NCBI GenBank assembly: GCA_026120185.1
Contig: JANUWF010001059.1
Location: 1,037,001 to 1,101,000 of the forward strand
Source: Voacanga thouarsii
Taxonomy: Eukaryota; Streptophyta; Magnoliopsida; Gentianales; Apocynaceae
DNA length: 64,000 nucleotides
Reading direction: 5' to 3'
Position 1 is the stretch's first letter; each line of letters begins with the position of its first letter. Positions 44,209-56,303 of this stretch are shown one piece after another. Made by a program: the position numbers and the translations under genes. Under the pieces are notes generated by a model. The model was not told the DNA's origin, did no database searches, and saw only the letters and a list, made by a program, of their open reading frames with translations.

Positions 44209-44830
44209 TAATCCAATGTGGAAAGTAAGCATTTGAAATCTCCAGTCCAATCCATGGTGAGGGCACTTCCTCAATAATTCCTTCTATCTTTCCCAGCAAC
44301 CACAGAGAATATTTGTTTTTATTTGAGCAGAAAAGAAGGTATCATTCTAGAGTTTTGCAGTCCGAGTAAAAGGAAAGTATTTTACAAGAAATTTATTTGC
44401 CAGTTTATCCCAAGTGGTGAAGGATCCCGAAAGGAGTAATTTTAGCCTTATTTTGCTCTATCCCTCAGGGAGTAACTTTATTTTGCTCTATCGCTCAGAG
44501 AAAATGGAAAGATTCTAATCTTAATTACATTCTTAGATACACCATTCAGTTTCAAAGTATCACAAATTTCCAAGAAGCTTGCTAGGTACGTGTTTGGCTC
44601 TTCATTCAAGAGATCATTAAATTATATAGTTTACTGCACCATTTAGATGAATGATGGTTTCAACTTAATTTTTTTTACCTCCACTCTTAGCCTTAAAATG
44701 CTTGACTTAGTCCCATGAAGTGAAGCCCTAATATAGTTTCCCATAGTTCTTCTTCCGTTTCCATTTGTATTTCTATTACCAACTTAGGCCTCCTCTATTG
44801 AATTTTGATCATGCAATATCAAATAATGTG
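44209..44830 (-). pseudogene. gag: Athila-2 gag, N-terminal half
   Basis: In pieces, the minus strand reads EEPNTYLASFLEICDTLKLN near 44600, FPFSLSDRAK near 44510, DKLANKFLVKYFPFTRTAKL near 44370 and KCPHHGLDWRFQMLTFHIGL up to the solo LTR. These are the standard Athila capsid blocks. A 27-bp direct duplication at about 44451-44500 repeats the FSLSDRAK part. Several stops and frame changes are present. Confidence 0.72.
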
Positions 44831-45180
44831 TAGCAAAAATTAAAATGAAAGCTACGTAACAAGATCACTCCTATATAATTAAATAGATCAAGAGAGAGAA
44901 CAAAATTTTGATTACCTTATTGAAGCAGCTTTTAAAATTTTTCTTCGCGTGAATCTTTTCGAAAGTTGATCAAATCGAGCCACCAAATTCTAAGTATAGG
45001 AATTCTATAATAGTAATCCACACAAGGAATTGTATTCGAGCTAAGTACCAAAAACCTATGGTAGTAGGTAATATATGGTGCCTGTAGGGATTAAATTATT
45101 TCTAAAGAAGAAGAAGAAATATATAGGCTTCTTGTTTTCGTAAAAGAAAAGTTGTATCTACAAAAGAAGACTATTGTCGT
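44831..45180. other. Unassigned AT-rich stretch
   Basis: No ORF, no LTR edges recognised. It may be the leader of Athila-2. Confidence 0.3.
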
Positions 45181-45181
45181 T

Positions 45182-45214
<33 letters not shown>

Positions 45215-45218
45215 ATAC

Positions 45219-45255
<37 letters not shown>

Positions 45256-45350
45256 TATGTATCTACATATATATGCATACATAGAGACATACATACATAT
45301 GTATATAAATATGTATGTATGTATCTATGTGTGTATATATACATGTATAT

Positions 45351-45399
<49 letters not shown>

Positions 45400-45412
45400 A
45401 ATATATGTTTAC
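45181..45412. repeat. Compound TA/TG/TATG microsatellite
   Basis: (TA)n, (TG)n and TATG/TACA arrays over about 230 bp. Overlapping Tyr/Ile-rich ORFs on both strands here are products of the repeat. It lies ~170 bp left of the Athila-3 LTR; 45413-45580 is AT-rich with nothing recognised. Confidence 0.93.
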
Positions 45413-45580
45413 CACCACTGGAGAACAAAACACATAAAGCCTTTTTCCTTGATTGTAATGGGCCTTGGAATTTTTAAATTGTAATTAAGCCAATAAGGTT
45501 TTAATAATTATAATTTGACCCTAACAATGATAACTATTTATAATTTGCCCATAACACTATTTCTTCTTACAAATAACCCT

Positions 45581-48500
45581 TGTTAAGAGTGAAAATATCA
45601 TATTTTAATAGAACTTATCCTTAGTTTTTATACACTCTTTTGTGAGAATATTTATTATATTTACTCATGTTGTGTTATAATCAGTTTTAAGCAAAAAATG
45701 AGTAAAATATACTTTAAATGATGATTTTTCACATAAAAGATGATTGCCTAATACTGTGCTACTTTGGAATACATGCCTAATATAGTTTTTAAGTGTTTGA
45801 ATAGGGGCACGACCATAGAATAGCTTTAGGAGCCATGTATGTGTTAGTGTTGTGCCCTAGAGGCAATCACTTATACTTTGTATATAGCATATTTATTTTA
45901 TAATATAAGATAATATTTATATTTCAGTTTGTTTTCTTTACTTTCATGTAAAATTACTGTCAGATGAAGTCCCTAGTATAACATTGTGGTAAGGAAATCA
46001 TGATAGAGATAATGTGAGATTCCTACTACATTGTATAGTGTTAGTACGTAAATATTCCCTAGTCATAGTATTAATGAGATAGGACATTATCAATGTATTA
46101 AGACTAGCACGTGTTAGGCTTCATAATCTGATCATGTGGTGGTTCTCATATCTGTGAGTATTGAGATACTTAAAGTTAACATATGGATGCTTGTTAATAG
46201 AACAAGTACATTGATGACTTGACTATGAGATAATCACATGGATATCTATGTAGTGCTAGTGATAGAATCTTGCTATAGTAAACGTGCAAGTATCCTTAGA
46301 CTTGAGATCTCCAAGGTACTTTGTTTGCTGAGCATTGTACTTTAATTCTAATCCTTGAAGCTAGATAGAGGGTTGCCTATGAGATAGATATTAGGTACAA
46401 TGTGAGGTAAACAAAAGTAGTTGAAATGGTTAATAAAGGATTCACCACTTTTAATAGTAGGGGTGAATATCTCACGGCCACTTGTTGAAATTACTACTTG
46501 TGAAATCTTTGGCCAAGGTTATTGTGTATTGGAAACAGTTCCAAGTGATACACATGTAGAGCAATGAATTTCTGGTACAAGTACTAATATATTCGGGATA
46601 GAATTCATATTTATTCTAGAGGGAGTTAGCACTAATTCCCTACTCTAAACCGAATGAGATATTGTATGGTGAAAGAAGTTTAGTGCACAGTAGTTTGTTA
46701 TTGAAGGTTTCATGTCAAGCCACTTGACTTCCTATATTCTTGGGTGGTCATGATGTGTTGCTAGATACGGCCCATGATCTGCTGAATATGAGTTTATTAA
46801 TTGATGAATTAATAAACCAATCCTGATAAGAATTAATATGTTAATTCTAAATTAATAAGGGTTATTAATCTTAAAGACGTTTGGATTAATTCATATTCAC
46901 TACCAATAGATTGGGAAATATAATAGGTCACACACAATAGAGGATTAAGTACTCAAGATGTTATTTGATAACATTATGGGGTTAATTGTGAGAAGAAAAA
47001 GTTATTATGGTCAAATTATAATTGGTTATAATTTTGGGCCAAATTGTGATTGTTAAAAAATTATAGTTTCCAATTACAATTAGTAAATTTTAATTGGATT
47101 AGAATTTACAAACGTGTTTTTTTGCACAATATTGGTATATATCTTTGAGATATGTTGAGATCGGTGCACACGATTCTTTGAACCACAGAAACACAGAACA
47201 TACGATCATCTTTTTCTTCTCTTCTTTATTTTACCCTAGCTACCATTCTTCTCTGCTAGCAAAGACATTGTGTTTGGCTTCTTAAGTATCCTCTGTGTGG
47301 ATATTGTTAGAGGGAGTTCTATGCTTGGACTCCAGTGGCAACGACGAGTAGCTATGGTATTGCTAGATTGCACCTCAACAGAAGGAAAAAATTTGAATGA
47401 CATAGACATCACTGAAGATATATCTTCTTGCTTTTAATCCATTTATTATACATACACGTGATCCTCTTGTATTGAATCCTTATATTCCACTACGTAATGC
47501 ATATATATGATGTACATATAGATTCTAACATCATGGTCGTGCATGCGTTCGTACAAAACATGGAAAAGTTTCAAGCTCCAAGAAGTTTGCAGATTTGGAG
47601 GAAGAATCAGCTTTACCAAACATACGGCCATTGGCATGGCCATGTGCTTGCTCATGCAAATGCACAATGCATGGTTGTGCACGGTGGCTATACCAATGTC
47701 AAGGCAGTTTTGGAGGTTATCATGCATGACCAAGCTACATGGCCATGTATACAAGTCGTGCAACATTCTTGAAGAGGTTTAAAACGTCCTAAATTGATCC
47801 AATGTTGATTTAAACTTTCCAAAGTCAATCAAGAATAGTTTAGGAGGGTTCTATATAAGTTAAAGATGTCTAATTCACAAAAGATCATCAGTATACTTCA
47901 CCAAGAATATAATTCTCTTAGAGGAAAGCTTCTAAGAAGGCTAGGAGGAGGAGAAGAAGGTAAGGAGATAAGAAGACTTGAGATTGTAGGCTTCCCAAGT
48001 GTTCATCTTTCAATCTTTCTCTTGTTTTTTCTTTTTTCTAAGTTATCCATTTTTGCTTTCCTTTGTATTCAAACAATTGAGGATTTTTTTCTCTATTCAA
48101 AGGCTATGTTTTGTTAGGAATTTTGATACTTTGAGATTAATGAATTAAAGATTCTATCTTTGATCATACTAAGATTACCTCTTGACTATTTATACAATTT
48201 TGGTTATCTTCTCTATTAATTTTGTTGAGTTGTTTATGTATGCATAACATATTTAACTTGCATGATTGGAAATCTAAGTTAGTTAATCTTTTGGTTAATT
48301 CAACTATGTAGTATCTATTAATCTTAGCTAAGTTGCATCTTTTTTTACTTAGTTAAGTTTGATAGGGAATTGCATGGTTTAAGTTGTGTATGTTTGCATC
48401 TTTTTGGGATATATGCTACTTGATGTTCATGATGCCTTGAGCTAAGTATCAATCTTGTGATTAGTCTAAGATAAGTAATTAATTGAAGTATTAATATCTT

Positions 48501-49165
48501 TATGAAAAGGTTAATTAATTTAGATTAGATTAAGAATAAGGTTAGGGATTGAATCCACTTTTGCAAGGATAGGAATTCCGAACTCTTTTGCATGAATTCC
48601 AAAATCAACAACTCAAAGTAATCATCATCCATGATAAGTTCTTAATTGATTTCACAACATATGCCTAAGAATTTGGTAACTTCTTAATTGGTCTTGAAGT
48701 TTCCTCTTTTTGCTTTTTTTTTTTTTAATTTGTTTTGGATTAGTTTTAAGTAGTTTCCTTATTCAATTTCCTCCATCTATTTGTAAATACTTGTACATTA
48801 TTCATCATTGGACCTAATTAGGTTAAATGTTATAAAATGATTTCATATGAATAAAGTTAATGGTTTTTCTTATAGAGTATACTTCTGTTTTTCCTTGAGG
48901 GATCAATACCTTACTTGCTACTATAGTATGCTATATCTTTAGGATTAGGGTTTAAAATTTCTTAGTGCATAACAAATGCATTTTTTCAAAGAAGCCATTT
49001 TTATGCTGTAATCTCCTCTCACAACAACCCTATAATATTATCATATAATATCTTGAGTACCAATTCCTCTATTGTGTGTGACCTATTAGGTTTTTTGGTT
49101 AATCAGTAGCATCGAAACTATATTCATTCATGGATTGATTCTTGTGATGCTTGATTTTGATTATA
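45581..49165 (+). repeat. 5' LTR of Athila-3, interrupted by a copia LTR
   Basis: Athila sequence covers 45581-45841 and 47531-~49165. The start is fixed by identity with the 3' LTR at 55900. The end is approximate: the block GAGGGATCAATACCTTACTTGC at ~48897 matches the late-LTR sequence of Athila-1, and a primer-site-like TTGGTGCC stands at ~49173. Palindromic GGCCATGCAC/GTGCATGGTC words lie around the copia insertion. No gene inside. Confidence 0.78.
45842..47530 (+). repeat. Solo copia LTR in the Athila-3 5' LTR (1689 bp)
   Basis: It begins TGTTAG and ends CTAACA, a perfect 6-bp terminal inverted pair typical of copia LTRs. It is similar over its length to 56304-58135. No internal region. 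The flanks GTATG and TCATG match at three of five positions. A splice- or U5-like CTTTAT block near 47225 and TCTAGC blocks are shared between the copies. Confidence 0.82.
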
Positions 49166-49381
49166 GTTCTCTTGGTGCCAAAATTTTTCGTTTTTCTTTT
49201 GATTTTGTTTTTATTTTAATTTGTAGGTTGCTCATCTTCTTGTAGGTAACTAAGGAGACAACACCAAGATGCTAAATAGAAGATTAAAAGTTGAAAAGAA
49301 ATTGCTCCATTAGGGGGCAGTTGTTTAAAAATTGATGCAAATTTACTTTTTGTTGATTTCCTTCCTATTCTTTCTTTTACA
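49166..49381 (+). other. Athila-3 leader
   Basis: About 215 bp between LTR and gag, with a decayed primer-site-like TTGGTGCC near 49173; nothing else recognised. Confidence 0.45.
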
Positions 49382-50812
49382 ATGAATGTAAACCTATCTT
49401 TTAAAGAACTTGATACCCCTACCCTAAATAATCAACCCTTGTGAAATATTTTTCCAGAAGTTAATCATGCTTTTAAATTGTAATCGGGTTTGATTCAACT
49501 TTTGCCATCTTTTCATGAATTACTAGGAGAAGATCCAAATAGGTATCTTAAAGAATTTCATGTTGTATGCTTTAATATGAAACTGGATAGAACTCAAGAT
49601 GAGGTTATTAATTTACGTTCATTTCCATTTACCTTGCATGGTAGAGCTAAAGATTGGGTGTTTAATTTACTTATAGGATCTATCACAAATTAGTTAAGCA
49701 TACAAAAATGTTTTCTGGAAAAATATTGTCCCACATCTAGAGTTACATCAATTAGGAAGAAAATGTATGGAATAAGGCAATTTTATGAGGATCTATTGCA
49801 TGATTATTGAGAAACGTTCAAAAGGCTTTGTGCTAGTTGCCCTTATTATCAAATTAGCGACTAATTACTTGTGCAATATTTTTATGAAACGTTGCATCCT
49901 TATGATAGGTTAATTACTGATGCAGCTAATGGTGGTGCCCTTATGGACAAAATCCCACAAGTTGCTAGGGATCTAATTTCTAACATGTTAGCTAACACAT
50001 AATCTTTTGGCTCCCTGAATGATCCTATGAGGAAAGAAGGTAAGATAGGCACAATTCTTTAGAAGAAAAAGTTGATAAACTCACAAATTTAGTAGGAAAG
50101 ATTTGGAAACAAACTCATAAATTCAGACATGTCATTTTTGTCATTCTTTTAACCATTCTAGTGATAGGTGTCCAAATTTTGATTTTCATGAACATGCCAT
50201 TGCCTTAGGCTTTCTCAACCATCCCCTTAGGAGATTCAACTCATTTTTCAACAATTTTAATGAGAGATTGAGAGATCACCAAAATTTTAGGGGGAAAAAC
50301 CAAGAGGTTGGGAAACATATGGCTAATAATCTACATTCCCTCTCACATCCATCTCAAGTCATGTCTCTAGAAGATATAGTCAAGTCTCTTGCATCTAGCT
50401 CTCTAAACTTTTAAAATGAGGGCAAGTCTTACATTCATCATTTAGAAGACCGACTAGGGAAACTAACCTAGAAATGAGTCACATAAAGATACATGTGTTA
50501 AATGAACTTGCTCAATCATTTTCCCCCCAAAAGAATACTAAAGCTATCACCCTTAGGAGTGGGAACGAATTTAGTGGACCTAGGACAAAGTCTTTAGAGA
50601 AGAAAGATGAATCGGGGGTAGCACAAGTACCCAAGCCAACAAATGAGCTTAGTGTAAGAGAGCCTAAGTTAGGAAAGTCAACACCTAACAAGGTGCACCC
50701 ATCTTTCCCTAGTAGATTGGCTAAAAATAAGAAAGAGGATTTAGAAAAGAACATTTTGAAAATTTTTAAGAAAGTAGAGATTAATCTTAACTTACTGGAA
50801 GTAACTAGGTAA
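49382..50812 (+). pseudogene. gag: Athila-3 gag, with KAITLRSG junction
   Basis: Starts at ATG 49382 (MNVNLSFKELDTPTLNNQPL). Capsid blocks follow: LLPSFHELLGEDPNRYLKEF, then LRSFPFTLHGRAKDWVFNLL (49490-49693), then KCFLEKYCPTSRVTSIRKKM, KRLCASCPYYQISD and AANGGALMDKIPQVARDLIS (to ~50000). Zinc region CHSFNHSSDRCPNFDFHEHA is at about 50135-50195. The open piece 50474-50812 holds KAITLRSGNEFSGPR, the hallmark before protease, then a Lys-rich linker. At least six stops; non-functional. Confidence 0.88.
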
Positions 50813-50929
50813 GTCTCCTATTATGCCAAGTTTCTAAAAGAATTGTGCACTAATAAAAAGAGGCTAAAGGGGGATGAAAAGGTAACCGTAAGGGAAAATG
50901 TTTCTACTATTTTTTAAAGAAAACTTCAT

Positions 50930-51604
50930 CCAAAACAAAAAGATCCCTCTATGTTTACCATTGCTTGCATCATTGGAAATAAGTTAGTTTCAAGTTGTAT
51001 GTTAGATTAAGGAATATCCATTAATGTCATGCTATACTCTTTTTATGCTACCTTAGATCTTAGACCTTTAAGCTTAACAAGATGTGTTATCCAACTAGAG
51101 GATAGGTTCGAAGCATACCCCAAGGGAGTGGTTGAGGATATTCTATTAAAAGTCAATGAATTGGTGTTTCCGGTGAATTTTTGTATTCTCAAATTGGAAG
51201 GAAGTTCTTCTTCAAACCCTTCTCTCATCTTCTTGGGAAGACCATTCTTAAAGACGATTAGGACACAAATTGATATTCATTATAGCTCACTATCAATGGA
51301 ATTTGATGGGAAGAAAATTAACTTTACTATTTTTAAGGCCATGAAATTTCCTTGTAATGAGTTGTCTAATGTCTTATTGATTGATATGATTGATCGCCTT
51401 GTTAATGAAATACTTGCACTTACATACATGAAGATGATGCAATCTAATGTAGATTTAAGTTTCAATGAACACTTGCTAAATTCTTTACCTTTGGATTTTG
51501 ATGTTAATATGATTAACATGATTGAACAATTGGTTGCATATCCCATTTTGAGTATAAAATTGATTTGCCTTTTCCCCATAAATGTATATTGCCATCTGTT
51601 ATGA
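50930..51604 (+). pseudogene. pol: Athila-3 aspartic protease
   Basis: Reads SMFTIACIIGNKLVSSCMLD, then a TAA exactly after the catalytic Asp where Athila-1 has Leu, then GISINVMLYS. Downstream come VIQLEDRFEAYPKGVVEDIL, NPSLIFLGRPFLKTIRTQID and FDGKKINFTIFKAMKFP (open to 51604). Active-site Asp and Gly survive around the stop. Confidence 0.82.
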
Positions 51605-52455
51605 GTCCCCCTTCACTTGAGTTAAAACCATTACCATCTCATCTCAAATATACATACTTAGGTAAAGGACAAACATTGCCTATCATCATTGCAAAATATC
51701 TTTCTTCTTTTTAAGAGGAGAGATTAGTTTCCATAACTTAAGGACTATAAAATCGCAATTGGTTGGACCTTAGCCGATATTAAGGGGATTATCCATCAAC
51801 ATACATACATCGCATCATTCTAGAGAATGGGACTAAGACATCTAGAGAACCTTAAATGATATTGAACCCCCTAGTGATGAAAGTAGTGAAGAATGAGGTT
51901 TTAAAATTGCTAAAAGTTGGTATCATTTTTCCATCACCGATTCTAGGTGCGTAAGCACAATTCATGTAGTCCCCTAAAAATCCGGTATTACTATTGTTGA
52001 ATATAAGGATAGAGAAATTGTTCCTACTAGGCTTCCAAATGGTTGGAGGGTTTGCACCGATTATTGGACACTAAATACCAACACTAGGAAGGACCATTTT
52101 TCCTTACATTTCATGGACCAAATGTTAGAACATCTAGCTGGTTCTTCACTTTTTGCTTCCCAGAGTGGTTCTCCAGATATTTTCAAATTGCCATTGCATC
52201 TGAGGATAAAGAAAAGATCACATTCACATGTTATTTTCGAACTTTTGCATAGAGAAGAATGCCTTTTGGTCTTTGTAATAGTCCCAAAACTTTTCAAAGA
52301 TGCATACTTACTATTCTTTTCTGAGTATGTTACGCATATCATTGAGGATTTCATGGATGATTTTACTATGTATAGGAATTCATTTGATGCATGCTTAGAA
52401 AATTTAGAACTATTCTTAAAAGGTGCATTGAAACTAACATTATTTTGAACTATGA
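51605..52455 (+). pseudogene. pol: Athila-3 reverse transcriptase
   Basis: Broken start region with LKVGIIFPISD-like sequence near 51900. Then RLPNGWRVCTDYWTLNTNTR near 52030 and DHFSLHFMDQMLEHLAGSSL (52090-52150). The palm is frame-shifted, and the catalytic block EDFMDDFTMYRNSFDACLENL lies at 52340-52410. The FMDDF box is intact. The LDGFSGY motif has become SQSGSPDIF through substitutions. Non-functional. Confidence 0.82.
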
Positions 52456-53294
52456 AAAGTCACTTTATAGTAAATCAAGGAATAGTTTTAGGGCATTTAG
52501 TTTCTGCTAAGGGAATTGAAGTTGATAAAGAAAAAAATTGATATAATCAAATCTCTTCTTTATCTGTCTAATGTATATAGAATAAGGGCCTTTCTAGGTT
52601 ATACTGGGTTTTATAGAAGGTTCATTAATGATTTTTCAAAAATTGTTCAACCATTGTATCATTTATTACACAAAGAAACTCCTTTTAACTTTGATGAAAA
52701 TTGTAAGAAAGCTTTTGATTTGCTTAAGGAAAGATTGATTTCAGTCCCCATGATTGAACCACCAAATTAGAATTTGCCTTTTGAAATCATGTGTGATGCT
52801 AGTGATAAGGTGGTAGGTGTAGTTTGGGGCAAAGAATAGATAAGGCTCCTTATGTCATTTGTTATGCTTCTCACATGCTTGATCTTGCACAATGCAATTA
52901 CACTACCACCGAGAAGGTACTTTATGCTATTGTTTTTTCAATGAAAAAATTACGTTCATACTTGTTGGGAACTAAGGTGATTATCTTTTCTGACCATGTT
53001 GCTTTAGAGCATTATCTCAAGAAGAAAAGGTCTAAATCTAAACTCTGAAGGTGGATTCTCTTGCTTCAAGAATTTGATGTTGAAATTCGTGATAAAAGGG
53101 GAGTGGAGAATTATGTAGTTGACCATCTTAGTAGGCTTACCTATGAAGGGGAATTATTACCTATCTCTGATTTATTTCCTAAAGAGCATTTATTCTTGTT
53201 GCAGGGTAGTTCTCTTTTGTATACTGACATTGTGAATTTTTTGGTAACTAAGGAATTACTTATGGGCTTAAATAGGGATCAAAAGGAAAAATAA
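52456..53294 (+). pseudogene. pol: Athila-3 RT connection, RNase H and tether
   Basis: 52516-52770: RIRAFLGYTGFYRRFINDFS and FDENCKKAFDLLKERLI. 52790-52830: IMCDASDKVVG with the first RNase H Asp. 52824-53048: VICYASHMLDLAQCNYTTTE, LYAIVFSMKKLRSYLLG (Glu expected at TTTE), VIIFSDHVALEHYL (Asp). 53061-53294: [20 protein letters not shown] and [15 protein letters not shown]. Stops near 52771 and 53049 and a frameshift near 52825 break it. Confidence 0.85.
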
Positions 53295-54545
53295 GTCTAA
53301 TGCCAAGCTCTATATTTAGGATGACCCTAATTTGTTCAAAATTTGTGCAAACAATATTGTCAAAAAATGTGTGCCTAAAAAAGAAATTCAATCTGCACTT
53401 GTATTTTATCATACATTTTAGTGTGGGGATCATTTTGGACCATAACACACAGGACATACGATTTTTTAATATGGGTTCTTTTGGTTAAGTTTGCATAAAG
53501 ATGCTTATTTGTTTGTGAAAATGTGTAATAAATGCCAAAGAATTGGGAAAGTGTCTAAGAAAGATGAGTTATCTCTCCATTACATTCTACCTACTTAGTT
53601 TTTTTTATCTTTGATGCATTGATTTCATAGGACATTTTCCTAAATCTTTTGTTAATATTTACTTCTATTAGCTATAGATTATACATCTAAATGGGTTAAG
53701 GCTAGAGTTACAAAGACCAATGATGCCAAAGTGGTTGTTAGTTTTGTTAGGCTCTAAATTTTCAATAGGTTTAGAGTTCTTAGGAAATTATTAGTGATAG
53801 AGGATCTTACTTTTTCAATCGTGTTTTTGAAGCCTTATTCAAGAAATATAGAGTCCATCATAAGATTTTCACTGCTTATCATCCCCAAACAAATGGTCAA
53901 GCAGAAACTTGTAATAAGGAAACTAAGACCGTTCTTAAAAAAAGTTGTGAACCCTAATAGAAAAGATTGGAGTCTTTATTTGGGTAATGCATTATAGTTA
54001 TATAGAACTACATTCAAAACCCCAATTGGAATGTCACCATTTAGGCTTGTTTCGGAAAAGCTTGTCACTTTCTAGTAGAATTAGAACTAAGGTATTTTAG
54101 GCTATTAAGTAATGCAATTTGAATCTTCATGATGCTCTAGTTCACTGTAAGTTAAAAATTCAACAATTGGAAGAAATTAGGAATGATAAGTATAAGAACT
54201 CTTTAATTTACAAGAAGAATGCATATAAGAAATCTTTAATTTACAAGGAGAAAACTAAGCTTTATCATGACAAGTTAATCTCTAGGAAAATATTTAATGT
54301 CAGAGATAAGGTTTTGCTTTATAACTCTTGCTTGCACATTTTTCTAGGTAAGCTTACATCTAGATGGCTTGGTCCCTTCTTGATGACCAATATCCTTTCA
54401 CATAGTGCTATGGAAATTTAAGCTCTTGATACCATTAAGGTCTTTAAGATAAATGGTTATAGGTTGAAACCATTCTATGAAGGAGCTCAAGTTCATTCAA
54501 CATATAAGTTGCCCCTTGAAGATCCTTCCTATATTGTATAATGAT
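53295..54545 (+). pseudogene. pol: Athila-3 integrase
   Basis: The zinc domain is partly visible (CNKCQRIGKVSKKDELSLHY near 53525-53580). The core follows in pieces: AIDYTSKWVKARVTKTNDAK near 53670-53730, IFTAYHPQTNGQAETCNKE near 53865-53920 (catalytic Glu) and LYRTTFKTPIGMSPFRLV near 54000-54050. The tail 54119-54421 has LIYKEKTKLYHDKLISRKIF and KLTSRWLGPFLMT. Within the tail a short YKKNAYKKSLIYK-type unit is repeated (54200-54255). Multiple stops and frame changes. Confidence 0.82.
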
Positions 54546-55884
54546 ATATGGTTATGTCGAGCTAATGACGTAAAATAAAAGCACTTCTTGGAAGGCACTT
54601 CTTTTTTGGGTTTGTTTTTATTTTTCTTTTATTACTAGGTTTACTTTACGCATTTTTCCTTTACATTGTTTTATTTAGAACTTTTTCTCTTTTTTTTTTT
54701 TTAGCTATGTACTTAATGATCTAATAATGTTTATTTGTCTAGCCTTGATGCTTTTCAATGGATATCTTAGTGCAACTTTTGGAGTTTTAGTCCCCATGGC
54801 AATCTTGGAGCAACTTTATTTTGGGAAGTATTTACATTTTATTTCCCCTAATCTTTTTACATCCTTTTTGGATATATTTCGTGTTTTGTTTTTCATCCAT
54901 TGAGGACAATGAACAGTTCAGTGTACGGGTGGAATTTTAAAATTTTCAAAGCATTTCTTCTACTTCTTTTAAAGTTATTTTGGGCACATTATTGAGCTTT
55001 TTTTTTTTTTTTTTATAAACAAATAGGTGGAGTTAATTCCTTTTCTTTTAACTTTGAAAATTATTTTGATGTTTATTTAATGAATTAGATTTTGGTTAAA
55101 CTTTCATATTAAGTGAAAAATAATTAACTCTTGCGAATTTAATTTTGACTTGTTTATTTCTTATTTGAATTAGGAAGCTTTTTACTTTGTGAAATTTATA
55201 TACGTGTTGTGATGAGTATAAGTTAAGTTATGTGCTTATTTTTGTTCTAAAATTGTCTAGACTAGTCCTAAACTTGGGTAAGCGAATAGGATAGCATAGG
55301 AAGTTCCCAAATGGCACCTATAAGTGAGAAGAAAAAAGGTTTGAGAATGCAAACTGCATGTCCTTTGGCGAAAAATAATGTGTAAAAGAAAAAAAAAAGA
55401 GTGTGAAAAAAGCACAAAATATGAGAAGAATTGAAAAAGAATATGAAAAGGGGCTAATACAGTGAGAGAGAGCGAAAAACACTCGCTTAAGGCTAGAAAT
55501 CCCAAGGAAAACTTTTTGAATTTAAAAACAAAACATGTGTTGAAACATCCTAGATTGTTACCTAATTTGTAGTAGTTTAGGCAATGAAGGACTTGAATTG
55601 GTTACATAGGCTAAACTTGTATGATTTGCTTTAGTTATATGTTTTGATTAAAGGAAGAAATAGAATACATTGAAAAGGAGATAAACTTGTTTAAATTGAC
55701 TTCAAAGGCCTTGGATGTATTTTACTTAATATGTTAGTTTGCATAAGAACTTTTTGGTTGAATAAAAGTTGGAATGTCATTGTGAAAAGAAAAATTAACT
55801 TCTCCACCATACTCTTCAAAATCTGGAATTTTATGTCTTCATTCTTTTTGAAAAATGGTTTTGCCTGAGGATATGCAAAAAGTT
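54546..55884 (+). other. Post-pol region of Athila-3, no env recognised
   Basis: 1.34 kb between integrase and PPT, with T-rich runs (54693, 54998) and an ATTGAGGACAATG block at ~54898 that is common in Athila 3' regions. An ORF on the other strand (55257-55505) is in a simple-sequence context. No transmembrane or env-like ORF on the sense strand. Confidence 0.6.
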
Positions 55885-55899
55885 AAGTGTGGGGGTATT
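55885..55899 (+). promoter_or_regulatory. Polypurine tract of Athila-3
   Basis: AAGTGTGGGGGTATT directly before the 3' LTR start. Confidence 0.87.
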
Positions 55900-56303
55900 T
55901 GTTAAGAGTGGACATGTCATACTTTCATGGCATTTTTCCTTAACTTTTATGCACTCTTTTGTGCGAATATGTATTGTATTTACTTTTATTGTGTTATAAT
56001 GAGTTTCAAGTGAAAAATGAGTAAAATATGCTTTAAATGATGAGTTTTCACATAAAAGAAGATTGCATAACGTTGCTTTAGCATACATGCCTAATAGGGC
56101 TTTTAAGTATTTGAGCAAGGGAGAAAAATAGCTTTGGGAGCCATGCACAACCAATTACTTGGCCATGCATATGCTCATACAAAAAAGGGGAAAGTTTCAA
56201 GCTCCTAGAAGTTTGCACATCTAGAGGAAAAATCAGCGTTGCCAGACGCACGGCCACTGGCACAACCATGTGCTTGCCTATGTAAATGCACGGCCAGCAT
56301 GCA

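Noticed and set aside
45152..45477. Tyr/Ile/Cys-rich ORFs on both strands
   Set aside because: Pure translation of TA/TG microsatellite in several frames.
47446..47782. Overlapping ORFs of 79-106 codons on both strands in the Athila-3 5' LTR
   Set aside because: They straddle the copia/Athila LTR junction and are broken in the sister LTR.
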